Source: Bacteroidia bacterium (GTDB taxonomy: Bacteria; Bacteroidota; Bacteroidia; Chitinophagales; JAUHXS01). From it: a DNA stretch of 64,000 nt. The first letter of the stretch is position 1. Every line of letters begins with the position of its first letter. A program made the position numbers and the translations under genes. This document shows positions 25,148 through 32,471 of the stretch, piece by piece. The notes under the pieces were generated by a model. That model was not told where the DNA came from. It ran no database searches and saw only the letters and a program-made list of their open reading frames with translations. The DNA lies in NCBI GenBank assembly GCA_030426955.1, contig JAUHXS010000007.1:1-64000 (forward strand). Direction: 5' to 3'.

Positions 25148-28100
25148 TTGAAACGAAATCTATGTCTTATTGTTTTCTATTTTACCATCTTGACTTGGAG
25201 TGCTAACGCGCAATCCTATCTAAATTTTCAAAAAAAAGCAGAACAAGCTTTTGAAGCCAATAACTTGGAAGGCGCTTTGAAAAACATTAGCAAAGCAGAA
25301 AAGTTTGCCAAAATTGATGTTGGAGAAGGCCATCTAGACTATGCTCTTATCATCCATGACTTTGCATTGTATGAATACTTTGCAGGAAACTTTGTGTCGG
25401 GAATTGAAAAGATGCAAAAGGCTTGTGATATAGTAAAACTCAAAAAAGGTGATGAAAACAAAGATTATGCACTTTATTTAAGTGAGCTGGGGGCAATATA
25501 CTATGGCAATGGAGAAGTACTCAAAGCAAAGTCAATTAACAAAGCAACAATTGCACTTCAAGAAAAAATATCCGGAAAGGAAAGTATAGATTATGCGATC
25601 GAAGTGAATAATCTGGCACTCTTACTAAAAGAACTTGGAGATGTAGATTCAAGTTTAGCTGTATTAAGGTCTTGTGAGGACGTTTTTGAGGAAAATAGGA
25701 AAGCATACCCCTTGGAATATGGTTTGCTATGCAATAATCTGGGCGATCTTTATCAGGAAAAAGAACAGTACCTTATCGCCGAAGACCAATATAAGCAAGC
25801 TTCAAAAACATTGTTAAAAGTTGAAGGAGAGCAAGGTTACAATTATGGTATAACCGCACAAAATCTCGGTAATTTATATACGGAAATGAACCGATATGAA
25901 GATGCACTTCGTCAGTTCAAACAAGCGGAAGCAATTAAAGCAGTTACAAATGGAACGGAAAGCTATGAATATAGCAAAATTTTAAACGATCTGGCGAATG
26001 TATATCATCACGTGGGAAATTACATTTTAGCAGAGCAAAACTATTTACAGTCCTTAAACATTAAAACCAAAACCGTAGGGGAAACACATCCTTCTTTTAT
26101 GAGAGGGCAAAACAACTTAAGTCTTCTTTATAAAGACTTAGGTAGAATTGATGAGGCTTATAAGCTAATTCAAAGTGCATTGACAAAAATTGAATTACAA
26201 AGGGAAAGTCAAATCCTTCTATATGCTACGATTCTTCAAAATGTATCCTCTGTTTATCGGGAGTTATTTTACATTAAGGGGCAAAAGGAGTATATCAACA
26301 AAGCTAAAGACTATTTACTGGAGACTATTGGTCTTTTTGAAAACTCCTATTCCGAAGATAATATTGGACAACATGCATCATTATTGAATAATCTTGCATT
26401 GATATATGCGGATATAAATGATTATGCTAAGTCAGAGGAAGTATACCTGAAAGCTATTGAGCTGCTTGAAAACAAACCTAATTACGCAACAATACTACTT
26501 GATGTTTATTACAATTTAGGGCTCTTGCACTTTCAACAAAAGAAACTTGAAAGCGCAGAAACGTATTTAAAAGATGCTGTAAAACTAGCTGAAAAGAACT
26601 TTAACGTAAATAACCTAGAGCAAATATATTTTTATTCAAATCTGGCTCAAGTTCAAGCCGAGTTAGGAAATACTAAAAGTGCTTCAGAAAACTTCGAAAA
26701 AAGCAATACCATCATTTCCAATGCCATTACCAATCAGTTGGACTACTTATCTGAAATCGAAAAGGGACAGTTTTATCACAATTTGAAAATTCCATTGAGC
26801 TATTTTAAAAGATTTGCCTACGAAAACAGTAATGAGTATCCGGAATTACTAGAGGAGCTATATAATATCCATTTAATCACAAAATCATTTTTGATTAGAT
26901 CATCACAACAGCTGAGAGAAAAAATATTGGCAAGCAATGACGAAAGTATAATCTTCAAATACCATGATTGGAAAGCAAGCAGGGAATATCTAAATAAACT
27001 ATACAGCTTATCTAATGCAGAAATCTTAGAAAAAGATGTCAATATTAGTTCACTTGAAGATAAGGTCAATCTACTTGAAAAAGAATTGAGCCTTGCTTTT
27101 TCGGGTTTTAAGACTGAGTTGCCTTCCCTGAGACAAATTCAGAAAGCACTTTCTGATGGAGAAGCAGCAATCGAAATCATTCGGGTGCCGCATTACGGGC
27201 AAGATAAGGAAGACTTCGATATTACATACCTAGCATTGATTGCTATCAAAGAAAGCAATGTACCTGAGGTGATTGTTTTTGAAGAGGGAAGAAAAATAGA
27301 GGGGCAATACGCTGATACCTACTTCTATTGTATGGAAGAGGAAATTAAAGATACTTTATCATATAATAGGCTTTGGGCTCCTCTAGGTAATGCACTAAAA
27401 AATCAAGGTGCTAAGGAAGTCTTTATTTCTATGGAAGGAAAGTATAGCGTTTTTAATTTGAACACCTTGTTCAATTCTCAAACAAATGAATATGTTTTAG
27501 ATGAGGTGGACTTGAGAGTTCTCAGTTCTACAGCTAATATCAAAGAAGACAAAGATATTGTTCCAAACAATTCAAAAATTGCCAAACTATTTGGATACCC
27601 CAATTACTATTTGGACATAAGTACTATTGCCGTTAAGGATAATGAGAAAAAAGAAAGCATTTCTTCTTTTGCCCTTCAAAGATCTGCGGTTGAAAATGTC
27701 GATTATTCAGCAGCCTATTATCTATCTGACCTGCCGGGAACCAAACAAGAAGTAAATGAGATCAACAAGATACTTACCACTTCTGGTTGGACAACGGATA
27801 TTTATATGGAAGGTGCCGCCACAGAACAGAAGGTTAAGGAAATTGATAACGCGAGTTTACTTCATATCGCCACTCATGGCTACTTTGATTATGATGAAGA
27901 TATTAACCTTGAAGCAACAAGGGTTTCCGGTAAAGTTGAGCTACAACATCCTTTGCTAAGATCAGGTTTGATTTTAGCTGGCGCGGGCAATACTTTTAAG
28001 TTAACATCTGAAAATATTCAGTATTGGAAGGCACTTGAAGATGGTGTGCTCACGGCGCATGAAGTAATGGGATTAAATTGTTCCAATACAGAACTGGTGG

Positions 28101-28381
28101 TATTGAGTGCATGCCTTAGTGGTGTTGGCTCAGGTAAACTTAGTGATGCAGAAGGGTATTGGGGATTGCTAAAAGCATTTTCAGTAGCAGGTGCAAAAAA
28201 CATTTTAACTTCTTACTGGCCAGTGGATGATAACGCTACTAGAGATTTAATGATCGCCTTTTATACCACCTTAGCAGGCGGGGGAACAGTTCAAAGTGCT
28301 TTTAATTTGGCACAAAAAAAGACCAGAGAAAATTATCCTCACCCTTATTATTGGGGTGCTTTTGGGTTGATGGGTCGATAA
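25148..28381 (+). CDS. Exported TPR-CHAT caspase-like protease
   Basis: A 1077-residue protein with TTG start and signal peptide (MKRNLCLIVFYF..., cleavage after ANAQ near residue 24). Residues about 25-560 hold a long array of tetratricopeptide repeats, e.g. YGITAQNLGNLYTEMNRYED and YSKILNDLANVYHHVGNYI. The C-terminal ~350 residues form a CHAT domain, a caspase-like cysteine peptidase fold. Its conserved HIATHGYF carries the catalytic His910, and LSACLSG carries Cys989, followed by GYWGLLKAFSVAGAK and LTSYWPVDDNATRDLM. Both catalytic residues are intact, so it should be active. Because it is exported it acts outside the cytoplasm. The preceding gene ends 2 bases upstream. Target is unknown. 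Confidence 0.9.
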   Translation: MKRNLCLIVFYFTILTWSANAQSYLNFQKKAEQAFEANNLEGALKNISKAEKFAKIDVGEGHLDYALIIHDFALYEYFAGNFVSGIEKMQKACDIVKLKKGDENKDYALYLSELGAIYYGNGEVLKAKSINKATIALQEKISGKESIDYAIEVNNLALLLKELGDVDSSLAVLRSCEDVFEENRKAYPLEYGLLCNNLGDLYQEKEQYLIAEDQYKQASKTLLKVEGEQGYNYGITAQNLGNLYTEMNRYEDALRQFKQAEAIKAVTNGTESYEYSKILNDLANVYHHVGNYILAEQNYLQSLNIKTKTVGETHPSFMRGQNNLSLLYKDLGRIDEAYKLIQSALTKIELQRESQILLYATILQNVSSVYRELFYIKGQKEYINKAKDYLLETIGLFENSYSEDNIGQHASLLNNLALIYADINDYAKSEEVYLKAIELLENKPNYATILLDVYYNLGLLHFQQKKLESAETYLKDAVKLAEKNFNVNNLEQIYFYSNLAQVQAELGNTKSASENFEKSNTIISNAITNQLDYLSEIEKGQFYHNLKIPLSYFKRFAYENSNEYPELLEELYNIHLITKSFLIRSSQQLREKILASNDESIIFKYHDWKASREYLNKLYSLSNAEILEKDVNISSLEDKVNLLEKELSLAFSGFKTELPSLRQIQKALSDGEAAIEIIRVPHYGQDKEDFDITYLALIAIKESNVPEVIVFEEGRKIEGQYADTYFYCMEEEIKDTLSYNRLWAPLGNALKNQGAKEVFISMEGKYSVFNLNTLFNSQTNEYVLDEVDLRVLSSTANIKEDKDIVPNNSKIAKLFGYPNYYLDISTIAVKDNEKKESISSFALQRSAVENVDYSAAYYLSDLPGTKQEVNEINKILTTSGWTTDIYMEGAATEQKVKEIDNASLLHIATHGYFDYDEDINLEATRVSGKVELQHPLLRSGLILAGAGNTFKLTSENIQYWKALEDGVLTAHEVMGLNCSNTELVVLSACLSGVGSGKLSDAEGYWGLLKAFSVAGAKNILTSYWPVDDNATRDLMIAFYTTLAGGGTVQSAFNLAQKKTRENYPHPYYWGAFGLMGR

Positions 28382-28394
28382 GAACGTTTTATAA

Positions 28395-28411
28395 ATGTTG
28401 GAACTCAACAT
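28395..28411 (+). terminator. Small hairpin after the CHAT gene
   Basis: ATGTTG-GAACT-CAACAT forms a six-pair stem with a five-base loop, 13 bases after the CHAT stop. No T-run follows, so a terminator role is only a possibility. It lies in the 63-base gap before apt. Confidence 0.3.
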
Positions 28412-28444
28412 CAATTACTAGAGTTTTGATTGTATCTTTAAAAT

Positions 28445-28972
28445 ATGATAGAGCAAAAACTAAAAAAGGTCATCCGAGATGTTCAGGACTTTCCTATAAA
28501 GGGTGTTTTGTTTAGAGACATTATGCCAATATTTCAGGATCATCAGCTATGTGCAGAAATTGTTGATGCCTTTATTGAAGAACTAAAAGATTACAAAATT
28601 GATGTAATTGCCGGAATTGAGAGTCGAGGGTTTTTATTTGGAATGCTATTAGCCCAACGTCTAAAAGTTCCTTTTGTTCCTATAAGAAAAGAAGGCAAGC
28701 TACCGGGCAATACAACAACTTACTCTTACAATTTGGAATATGGCTCGGCCACCCTAGAAGTTCAAAAATCTTCCTTTAAGGCTGGGCAAAACGTTTTGAT
28801 TCATGATGACCTTTTGGCAACAGGTGGTACAGCTTATGCGGCAAGCGAATTAGTAAAAAAACAAGGTGCAAATGTCAAAGCGTTTGCCTTTTTAGTGACA
28901 TTAGATTTCTTAGATGGCAAGCAACAGCTCTTGAATCATTCATCAAATGTGATTAACTTAGTGAGCTATTAG
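28445..28972 (+). CDS. apt: Adenine phosphoribosyltransferase
   Basis: Apt salvages adenine to AMP using PRPP. The 175-residue length is standard. Diagnostic segments are FPIKGVLFRDIMPIFQD (near the N-terminus), VIAGIESRGFLFG, FVPIRKEGKLPG, and the PRPP-binding motif NVLIHDDLLATGGTA (near 116-130). The 3' end of the gene, including nearly all of its last 14 codons, is present a second time as an exact 42-bp copy at 30397-30438. The gene between the copies is an ATPase. The product is intact. Cytosolic. Confidence 0.96.
   Translation: MIEQKLKKVIRDVQDFPIKGVLFRDIMPIFQDHQLCAEIVDAFIEELKDYKIDVIAGIESRGFLFGMLLAQRLKVPFVPIRKEGKLPGNTTTYSYNLEYGSATLEVQKSSFKAGQNVLIHDDLLATGGTAYAASELVKKQGANVKAFAFLVTLDFLDGKQQLLNHSSNVINLVSY
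28930..28971. repeat. 42-bp direct repeat, left copy (apt 3' end)
   Basis: This exact 42-bp sequence, beginning CTTGAATCATTCATC and ending GTGAGCTATTA, recurs without a mismatch at 30397-30438. It covers the end of the apt coding region up to the second base of the stop codon. The bases before and after differ between the copies, so the repeat is exactly delimited. The two copies bracket the ATPase gene, 1467 bases apart. Confidence 0.97.
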
Positions 28973-29059
28973 AAGCGAGAAACCAGTTTAAAATTAGAGA
29001 GCAGAAACGTGAAATGAGGTGTTTGGGATGAGGAAAGAGAAATAAGGGATTAAACTTTA

Positions 29060-30250
29060 TTAATACAATAGTCCCACCATCCACAGAGGAATTTTTTGTT
29101 TTAGCCCCATCTCGATATCATCAGCCAATATATAGCTGTCTTTTTCTCCTTTTATTTGGAGATCATCCTTGTTTTTTCCTCCAACTTCAAAGGTAAAGCC
29201 ACCGTCTACTATAAAATCTCCTTTGTCAGCTTTGTTAATATCATGCTTTGCATTTATGAATTGATTCAATACAAAAGTTTCTCTTAAGCTTCCAACATCT
29301 GGTGATTCTTTAAGTGCATAACTTAGGTTGGTATTTTCTAGATATATCTTGTCAGGTTTTTGCAACGCAGCTATCCCTTTTCCCTGTTTATTCAAGAAAT
29401 TTAATATTCTGGCTTGCTCCAATGCAATCAAATAATTCATAACACTATCTCTTCCCAATTGCATTTTTCTTGCAATTTTTGAGATATTAGGCTCATAAGG
29501 CACCATTTCTGCTAGTAAGCCCAACAAGCGTTTTATTTTTTTTGTATTCGAAGCAGAGTAATCTTGAATTTGGGCTAGGTCGCTTTCCAGTACGGTATTT
29601 AAGATATTAATTAATCTTTTTGAATATTCATATTCCTCCAATTCTTTTGCAAATGGTAAATACCCTAATTTGAGATACATTTTAAAACTAGGTAATGGTC
29701 GTAGCTTTTTAGTAATAGTATGAGCAATGTTTACATGATTTTGAAGCAATTGCTTTAGGGTAACTCGTTTTATATCCAACCCAAATGTAAAGTTTAAATA
29801 TTCCCTGAATGACATTCCTGGAAGTTCAAAAACACTGGCTCTTCTACTAAGATCAGCCTCGCCCTTAAAAATATCTAATGCAGATGAAGAGCTGAATACT
29901 ACTTTTAGTTCTGGAAAGCTATCATATATTGCTTTAAGCTCTCTAGACCAATTTTCGGCGCGATGAATTTCATCAAGAATTAACAATGTTCCACCATTTA
30001 AAGCGAAAGTCTCAGCTAAGTCAAAAATACTATGTGTGTAAAAATAAGGATGATCAAAAGAGGCATATAAAGAAGTCTTCAGGTCATTCTTGTGTAGGTA
30101 TTGCAATAATAGTGTTGTCTTGCCAGAACCTCTAAACCCCTTTATTGCAATAAGCCGTTGATTCCAATTTATTTCATCAAATAATGGTCTATAATAATCA
30201 GTGCTTAACTGTTTTAATAAATTATTTTGGACACTATAAAGTTGTTGCAT
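29060..30250 (-). CDS. AAA ATPase with DUF4143 C-terminus, on an inserted unit
   Basis: A 396-residue ATP-binding protein of the AAA_14/DUF4143 type. Walker A is GFRGSGKT (38-45), Walker B is LLILDE (89-94), with a sensor stretch VVFSSSSA (117-124) and an arginine-bearing LSRRA (134-138). The C-terminal half holds a winged-helix-like region (YEPNISKIARKMQLGRD) and ends FTFEVGGKNKDDLQIKGEKD ... KIPLWMVGLLY, the PD-(D/E)XK-like ending of this family. These genes are often solitary and patchily distributed in Bacteroidota. Here it is transcribed against both neighbours and flanked by 42-bp direct repeats of the apt end. Function of the family is unknown. The start ATG lies just downstream of palindromic AAGTCA sites. 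Confidence 0.88.
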   Translation of the reverse strand: MQQLYSVQNNLLKQLSTDYYRPLFDEINWNQRLIAIKGFRGSGKTTLLLQYLHKNDLKTSLYASFDHPYFYTHSIFDLAETFALNGGTLLILDEIHRAENWSRELKAIYDSFPELKVVFSSSSALDIFKGEADLSRRASVFELPGMSFREYLNFTFGLDIKRVTLKQLLQNHVNIAHTITKKLRPLPSFKMYLKLGYLPFAKELEEYEYSKRLINILNTVLESDLAQIQDYSASNTKKIKRLLGLLAEMVPYEPNISKIARKMQLGRDSVMNYLIALEQARILNFLNKQGKGIAALQKPDKIYLENTNLSYALKESPDVGSLRETFVLNQFINAKHDINKADKGDFIVDGGFTFEVGGKNKDDLQIKGEKDSYILADDIEMGLKQKIPLWMVGLLY

Positions 30251-30266
30251 GCATATTGATCTTGTT

Positions 30267-30330
30267 ACAAGTCAAATTTAAATATTTTTTGACTTAAATT
30301 CAAGTCAAAATTTTTAATAAAATGACTTGT
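30267..30330. promoter_or_regulatory. Four AAGTCA half-sites upstream of the ATPase gene
   Basis: Between the ATPase start and the right 42-bp repeat, the hexamer AAGTCA or its complement TGACTT occurs four times in alternating orientation: ACAAGTCA (30267-30274), TTTTGACTT (30287-30295), AAGTCAAAA (30302-30310) and TGACTTGT (30323-30330). The inner pair is a perfect palindrome (TTTTGACTT / AAGTCAAAA) and the outer pair mirrors it. The layout looks like a cooperative operator controlling the ATPase promoter, but no regulator is encoded in the unit. Confidence 0.5.
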
Positions 30331-30396
30331 TTTCGGATCACTATACTGTTGGGGTTTTGGGTTTTTAGATTTCCTTATATTCAACTGCGCCCTATG

Positions 30397-30438
30397 CTTG
30401 AATCATTCATCAAATGTGATTAACTTAGTGAGCTATTA
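30397..30438. repeat. 42-bp direct repeat, right copy
   Basis: Exact second copy of the apt 3'-end sequence (first copy 28930-28971). It ends 11 bases before the acyl-CoA dehydrogenase start, so an uninterrupted ancestral arrangement would have placed apt directly before that gene. It is not translated as part of any recognised gene here. Confidence 0.97.
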
Positions 30439-30449
30439 AAAAATTTGGA

Positions 30450-31619
30450 ATGGAAACTGCAGTAGAAAATAAAACAGGATTAGATTTTGGGCTAAACGAA
30501 AATCAGCAAATGATTGCTGATATGGTTCGTGATTTTGGCGAGAAGCACATCAAACCCAAAATGATGGAGTGGGATGAAAGTCAAGAATTTCCGGTTGATG
30601 TTTTCAAGAAGTTAGGAGAGCTAGGATTAATGGGTGTTTTGGTGCCCACGGAATATGGTGGATCAGGATTCGGTTATTTTGAATACGTTACTGCTGTTTC
30701 TGAAATTGCTAAGATAGATGGCTCAATAGGTTTATCCGTTGCTGCTCACAACTCTTTATGTACAGGTCATATTTTACAGTTTGGCAATGAAGAACAAAAG
30801 CAAAAGTATTTGCCCAAATTGGCTACAGCAGAATGGATTGGTGCTTGGGGACTTACCGAGCCCAATACTGGATCCGATGCCATGCGAATGAAATGTGTCG
30901 CAAAAAAAGACGGTAATGACTGGATTTTGAACGGCGCGAAATGTTTTATCACACACGGTAAATCTGGCGATGTTGTAGTGGTACTGGCAAGAACCGGGGA
31001 GCTGCTAGACTCAAGAGGGATCACAGCTTTTGTAGTTGATAGAGGAACTCCAGGATTGAAAGCAGGTAAGAAAGAAGACAAACTAGGAATGCGTGCTTCA
31101 GAAACAACTGAAGTTATTTTTGAGGATTGTCGGGTACCACAGGAAAATGTCTTAGGAGAAGTTGGGGAAGGCTTCATTCAAGCAATGAAAGTATTAGACG
31201 GAGGAAGAATATCTATTGCGTCACTAGGTCTAGGTATTGCAAAAGGAGCTTACGAGGCGGCCTTAGCATACTCAAAAGAAAGGGAACAATTTGGCAAACC
31301 CATTTCGGATTTTCAAGCAATTGCTTTTAAATTAGCTGACATGGCAGTTAAAATTGAGAATGGTGAATTGTTGACTTTCAAGGCAGCAGACTTGAAAAAC
31401 AAAGGACAAAAAATGACCAGAGAATCTGCTGAGGCAAAATACTATACCTCTGAAATAGCTGTTGAAATTGCCAACGATGCCATTCAGGTATTTGGTGGTT
31501 ACGGCTATACGAAAGAATTCCCAGTAGAAAAGCACTACCGTGATGCCAAGCTTTGTACAATTGGTGAAGGAACTTCTGAAATCCAGAAGTTAGTGATTGC
31601 TAAGAGTATACTACAATAG
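30450..31619 (+). CDS. Acyl-CoA dehydrogenase
   Basis: A 389-residue FAD flavoprotein that oxidises acyl-CoA thioesters to 2-enoyl-CoA, feeding electrons to electron-transfer flavoprotein. Family signatures are WGLTEPNTGSDAMRMKC (FAD and substrate contacts), WILNGAKCFITHG, and the C-terminal GGYGYTKEFPVEKHYRDAKL followed by IGEGTSEIQKLVI, where E373 is the expected catalytic base. Length and domain order match short-chain or glutaryl-type enzymes; the chain-length preference cannot be read. The start ATG is 11 bases after the right 42-bp repeat. It probably formed part of the apt transcript before insertion of the ATPase unit. Confidence 0.94.
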   Translation: METAVENKTGLDFGLNENQQMIADMVRDFGEKHIKPKMMEWDESQEFPVDVFKKLGELGLMGVLVPTEYGGSGFGYFEYVTAVSEIAKIDGSIGLSVAAHNSLCTGHILQFGNEEQKQKYLPKLATAEWIGAWGLTEPNTGSDAMRMKCVAKKDGNDWILNGAKCFITHGKSGDVVVVLARTGELLDSRGITAFVVDRGTPGLKAGKKEDKLGMRASETTEVIFEDCRVPQENVLGEVGEGFIQAMKVLDGGRISIASLGLGIAKGAYEAALAYSKEREQFGKPISDFQAIAFKLADMAVKIENGELLTFKAADLKNKGQKMTRESAEAKYYTSEIAVEIANDAIQVFGGYGYTKEFPVEKHYRDAKLCTIGEGTSEIQKLVIAKSILQ

Positions 31620-31689
31620 ATTTTATTGGGGGTGTTTGAACCAGGCAATTTTGCTATTACGATCCAGCCTCAAGCAAAGTGTTTTATAC

Positions 31690-31783
31690 GTTACTAGTTT
31701 TTAGTTATGAGTTTTTAATTGTACATCTGTAGTTATATAGTAATAAATGAACTACGAACTAGAAACTTTAAACTCGTAACTAT
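31690..31783. repeat. Inverted heptamer-periodic repeat cluster
   Basis: The left half (31690-31717) reads GTTACTA GTTTTTA GTTATGA GTTTTTA. The right half (31749-31783) reads GAACTAC GAACTAG AAACTTT AAACTCG TAACTAT. The two halves are roughly reverse complements, so the region can fold into a long imperfect stem. It sits in the 173-base gap between the convergent acyl-CoA dehydrogenase and beta-barrel genes. A terminator role for both is possible. Confidence 0.65.
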
Positions 31784-31792
31784 TAAACAGTC

Positions 31793-32401
31793 CTACAATC
31801 CAATATTAAAGCCCATCCTAACTACCGGGTTTCGATAAGGTGAATATTGGTTGTCCAATACGTTGAATAGCAGTAAAATGTTAAAAGATGATCTTTCACC
31901 TATTCTCTGTCTATAGCCTCCTCCAACGAAAAAGCTAGGCACCCACCTTCTCGGTAAAATAAACAGACCATTACTACTAATAAATGCAGGTTCAAAGTTT
32001 AACACCTCATACTCAGCATGAGCAAATATGCTTTCAAAAATTAAATACCTAGAAAATAACCCGGCTCCATAACTGGAGGTTTGGTAATTCAAAAACCTAT
32101 CATTGTAATAAGTATAGGTGAGGTTTGTTCCGACTAAGAACTTGTCTGTCAATCTATACCCTATCGTGGGGTTGACTGACACATAGGTCTCCGTTCCAAA
32201 GTTTAGCCCTAAATTGCCGCCTGTAAAAACTCTATCCCAACTAAAGTTGCCTTTATCGGGTCTTTTCTCTTTACTGCTTTTTTTATCAAGACTTTTACTC
32301 TTTTTATAGTTAGGAGGATGAAAATCGTCGTCTTGAGCAAAAGTTGAGGTTAGGGTAATACTTAAGACAAAAACAACGATATAAGTTCTAATATTAGGCA
32401 T
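31793..32401 (-). CDS. Predicted small outer-membrane beta-barrel protein
   Basis: A 202-residue exported protein with a signal peptide (about 1-22, ending TFAQ) and a basic linker (KKSKSLDKKSSKEKRPDKG). The rest shows regular amphipathic strands such as GGNLGLNFGTETYVSVNPTI, YRLTDKFLVGTNLTYTYYND, YLIFESIFAHAEYEVLNFEP and WVPSFFVGGGYRQRIGERSS. It ends VRMGFNIGL, with a near-C-terminal aromatic residue. This is the pattern of an outer-membrane beta-barrel of about eight strands. No specific family was recognised. The ATG lies 5 bases after a consensus -7 promoter element, which suggests a very short or absent leader. Confidence 0.65.
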   Translation of the reverse strand: MPNIRTYIVVFVLSITLTSTFAQDDDFHPPNYKKSKSLDKKSSKEKRPDKGNFSWDRVFTGGNLGLNFGTETYVSVNPTIGYRLTDKFLVGTNLTYTYYNDRFLNYQTSSYGAGLFSRYLIFESIFAHAEYEVLNFEPAFISSNGLFILPRRWVPSFFVGGGYRQRIGERSSFNILLLFNVLDNQYSPYRNPVVRMGFNIGL

Positions 32402-32406
32402 TTCAA

Positions 32407-32422
32407 CAAAGATACGTCTTTG
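32407..32422 (-). promoter_or_regulatory. -7 element and palindrome at the barrel gene start
   Basis: On the minus strand TATCTTTG (plus-strand 32407-32414) fits the Bacteroidota -7 consensus TAnnTTTG and ends only five bases before the start codon. It overlaps a palindrome CAAAGA-TACG-TCTTTG (32407-32422). A matching -33 TTTG is not clear, GTTTCG being the nearest. Either the transcript is leaderless or the real start lies further in. Confidence 0.35.
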
Positions 32423-32471
32423 TTATATAAAACGAAACCTTGTTAGTCGGAGTATAAAAAGCACAAGGTTT

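Noticed and set aside
25148-28381. TPR-CHAT protein as the partner of a type III-E CRISPR effector
   Set aside because: It has a signal peptide, and no CRISPR array or cas gene is in the window, so it is a stand-alone exported member of the CHAT group.
30767-31177. Minus-strand open frame within the acyl-CoA dehydrogenase gene
   Set aside because: It lies entirely within a confident gene on the other strand, and its translation is low in complexity with no domain or start context.
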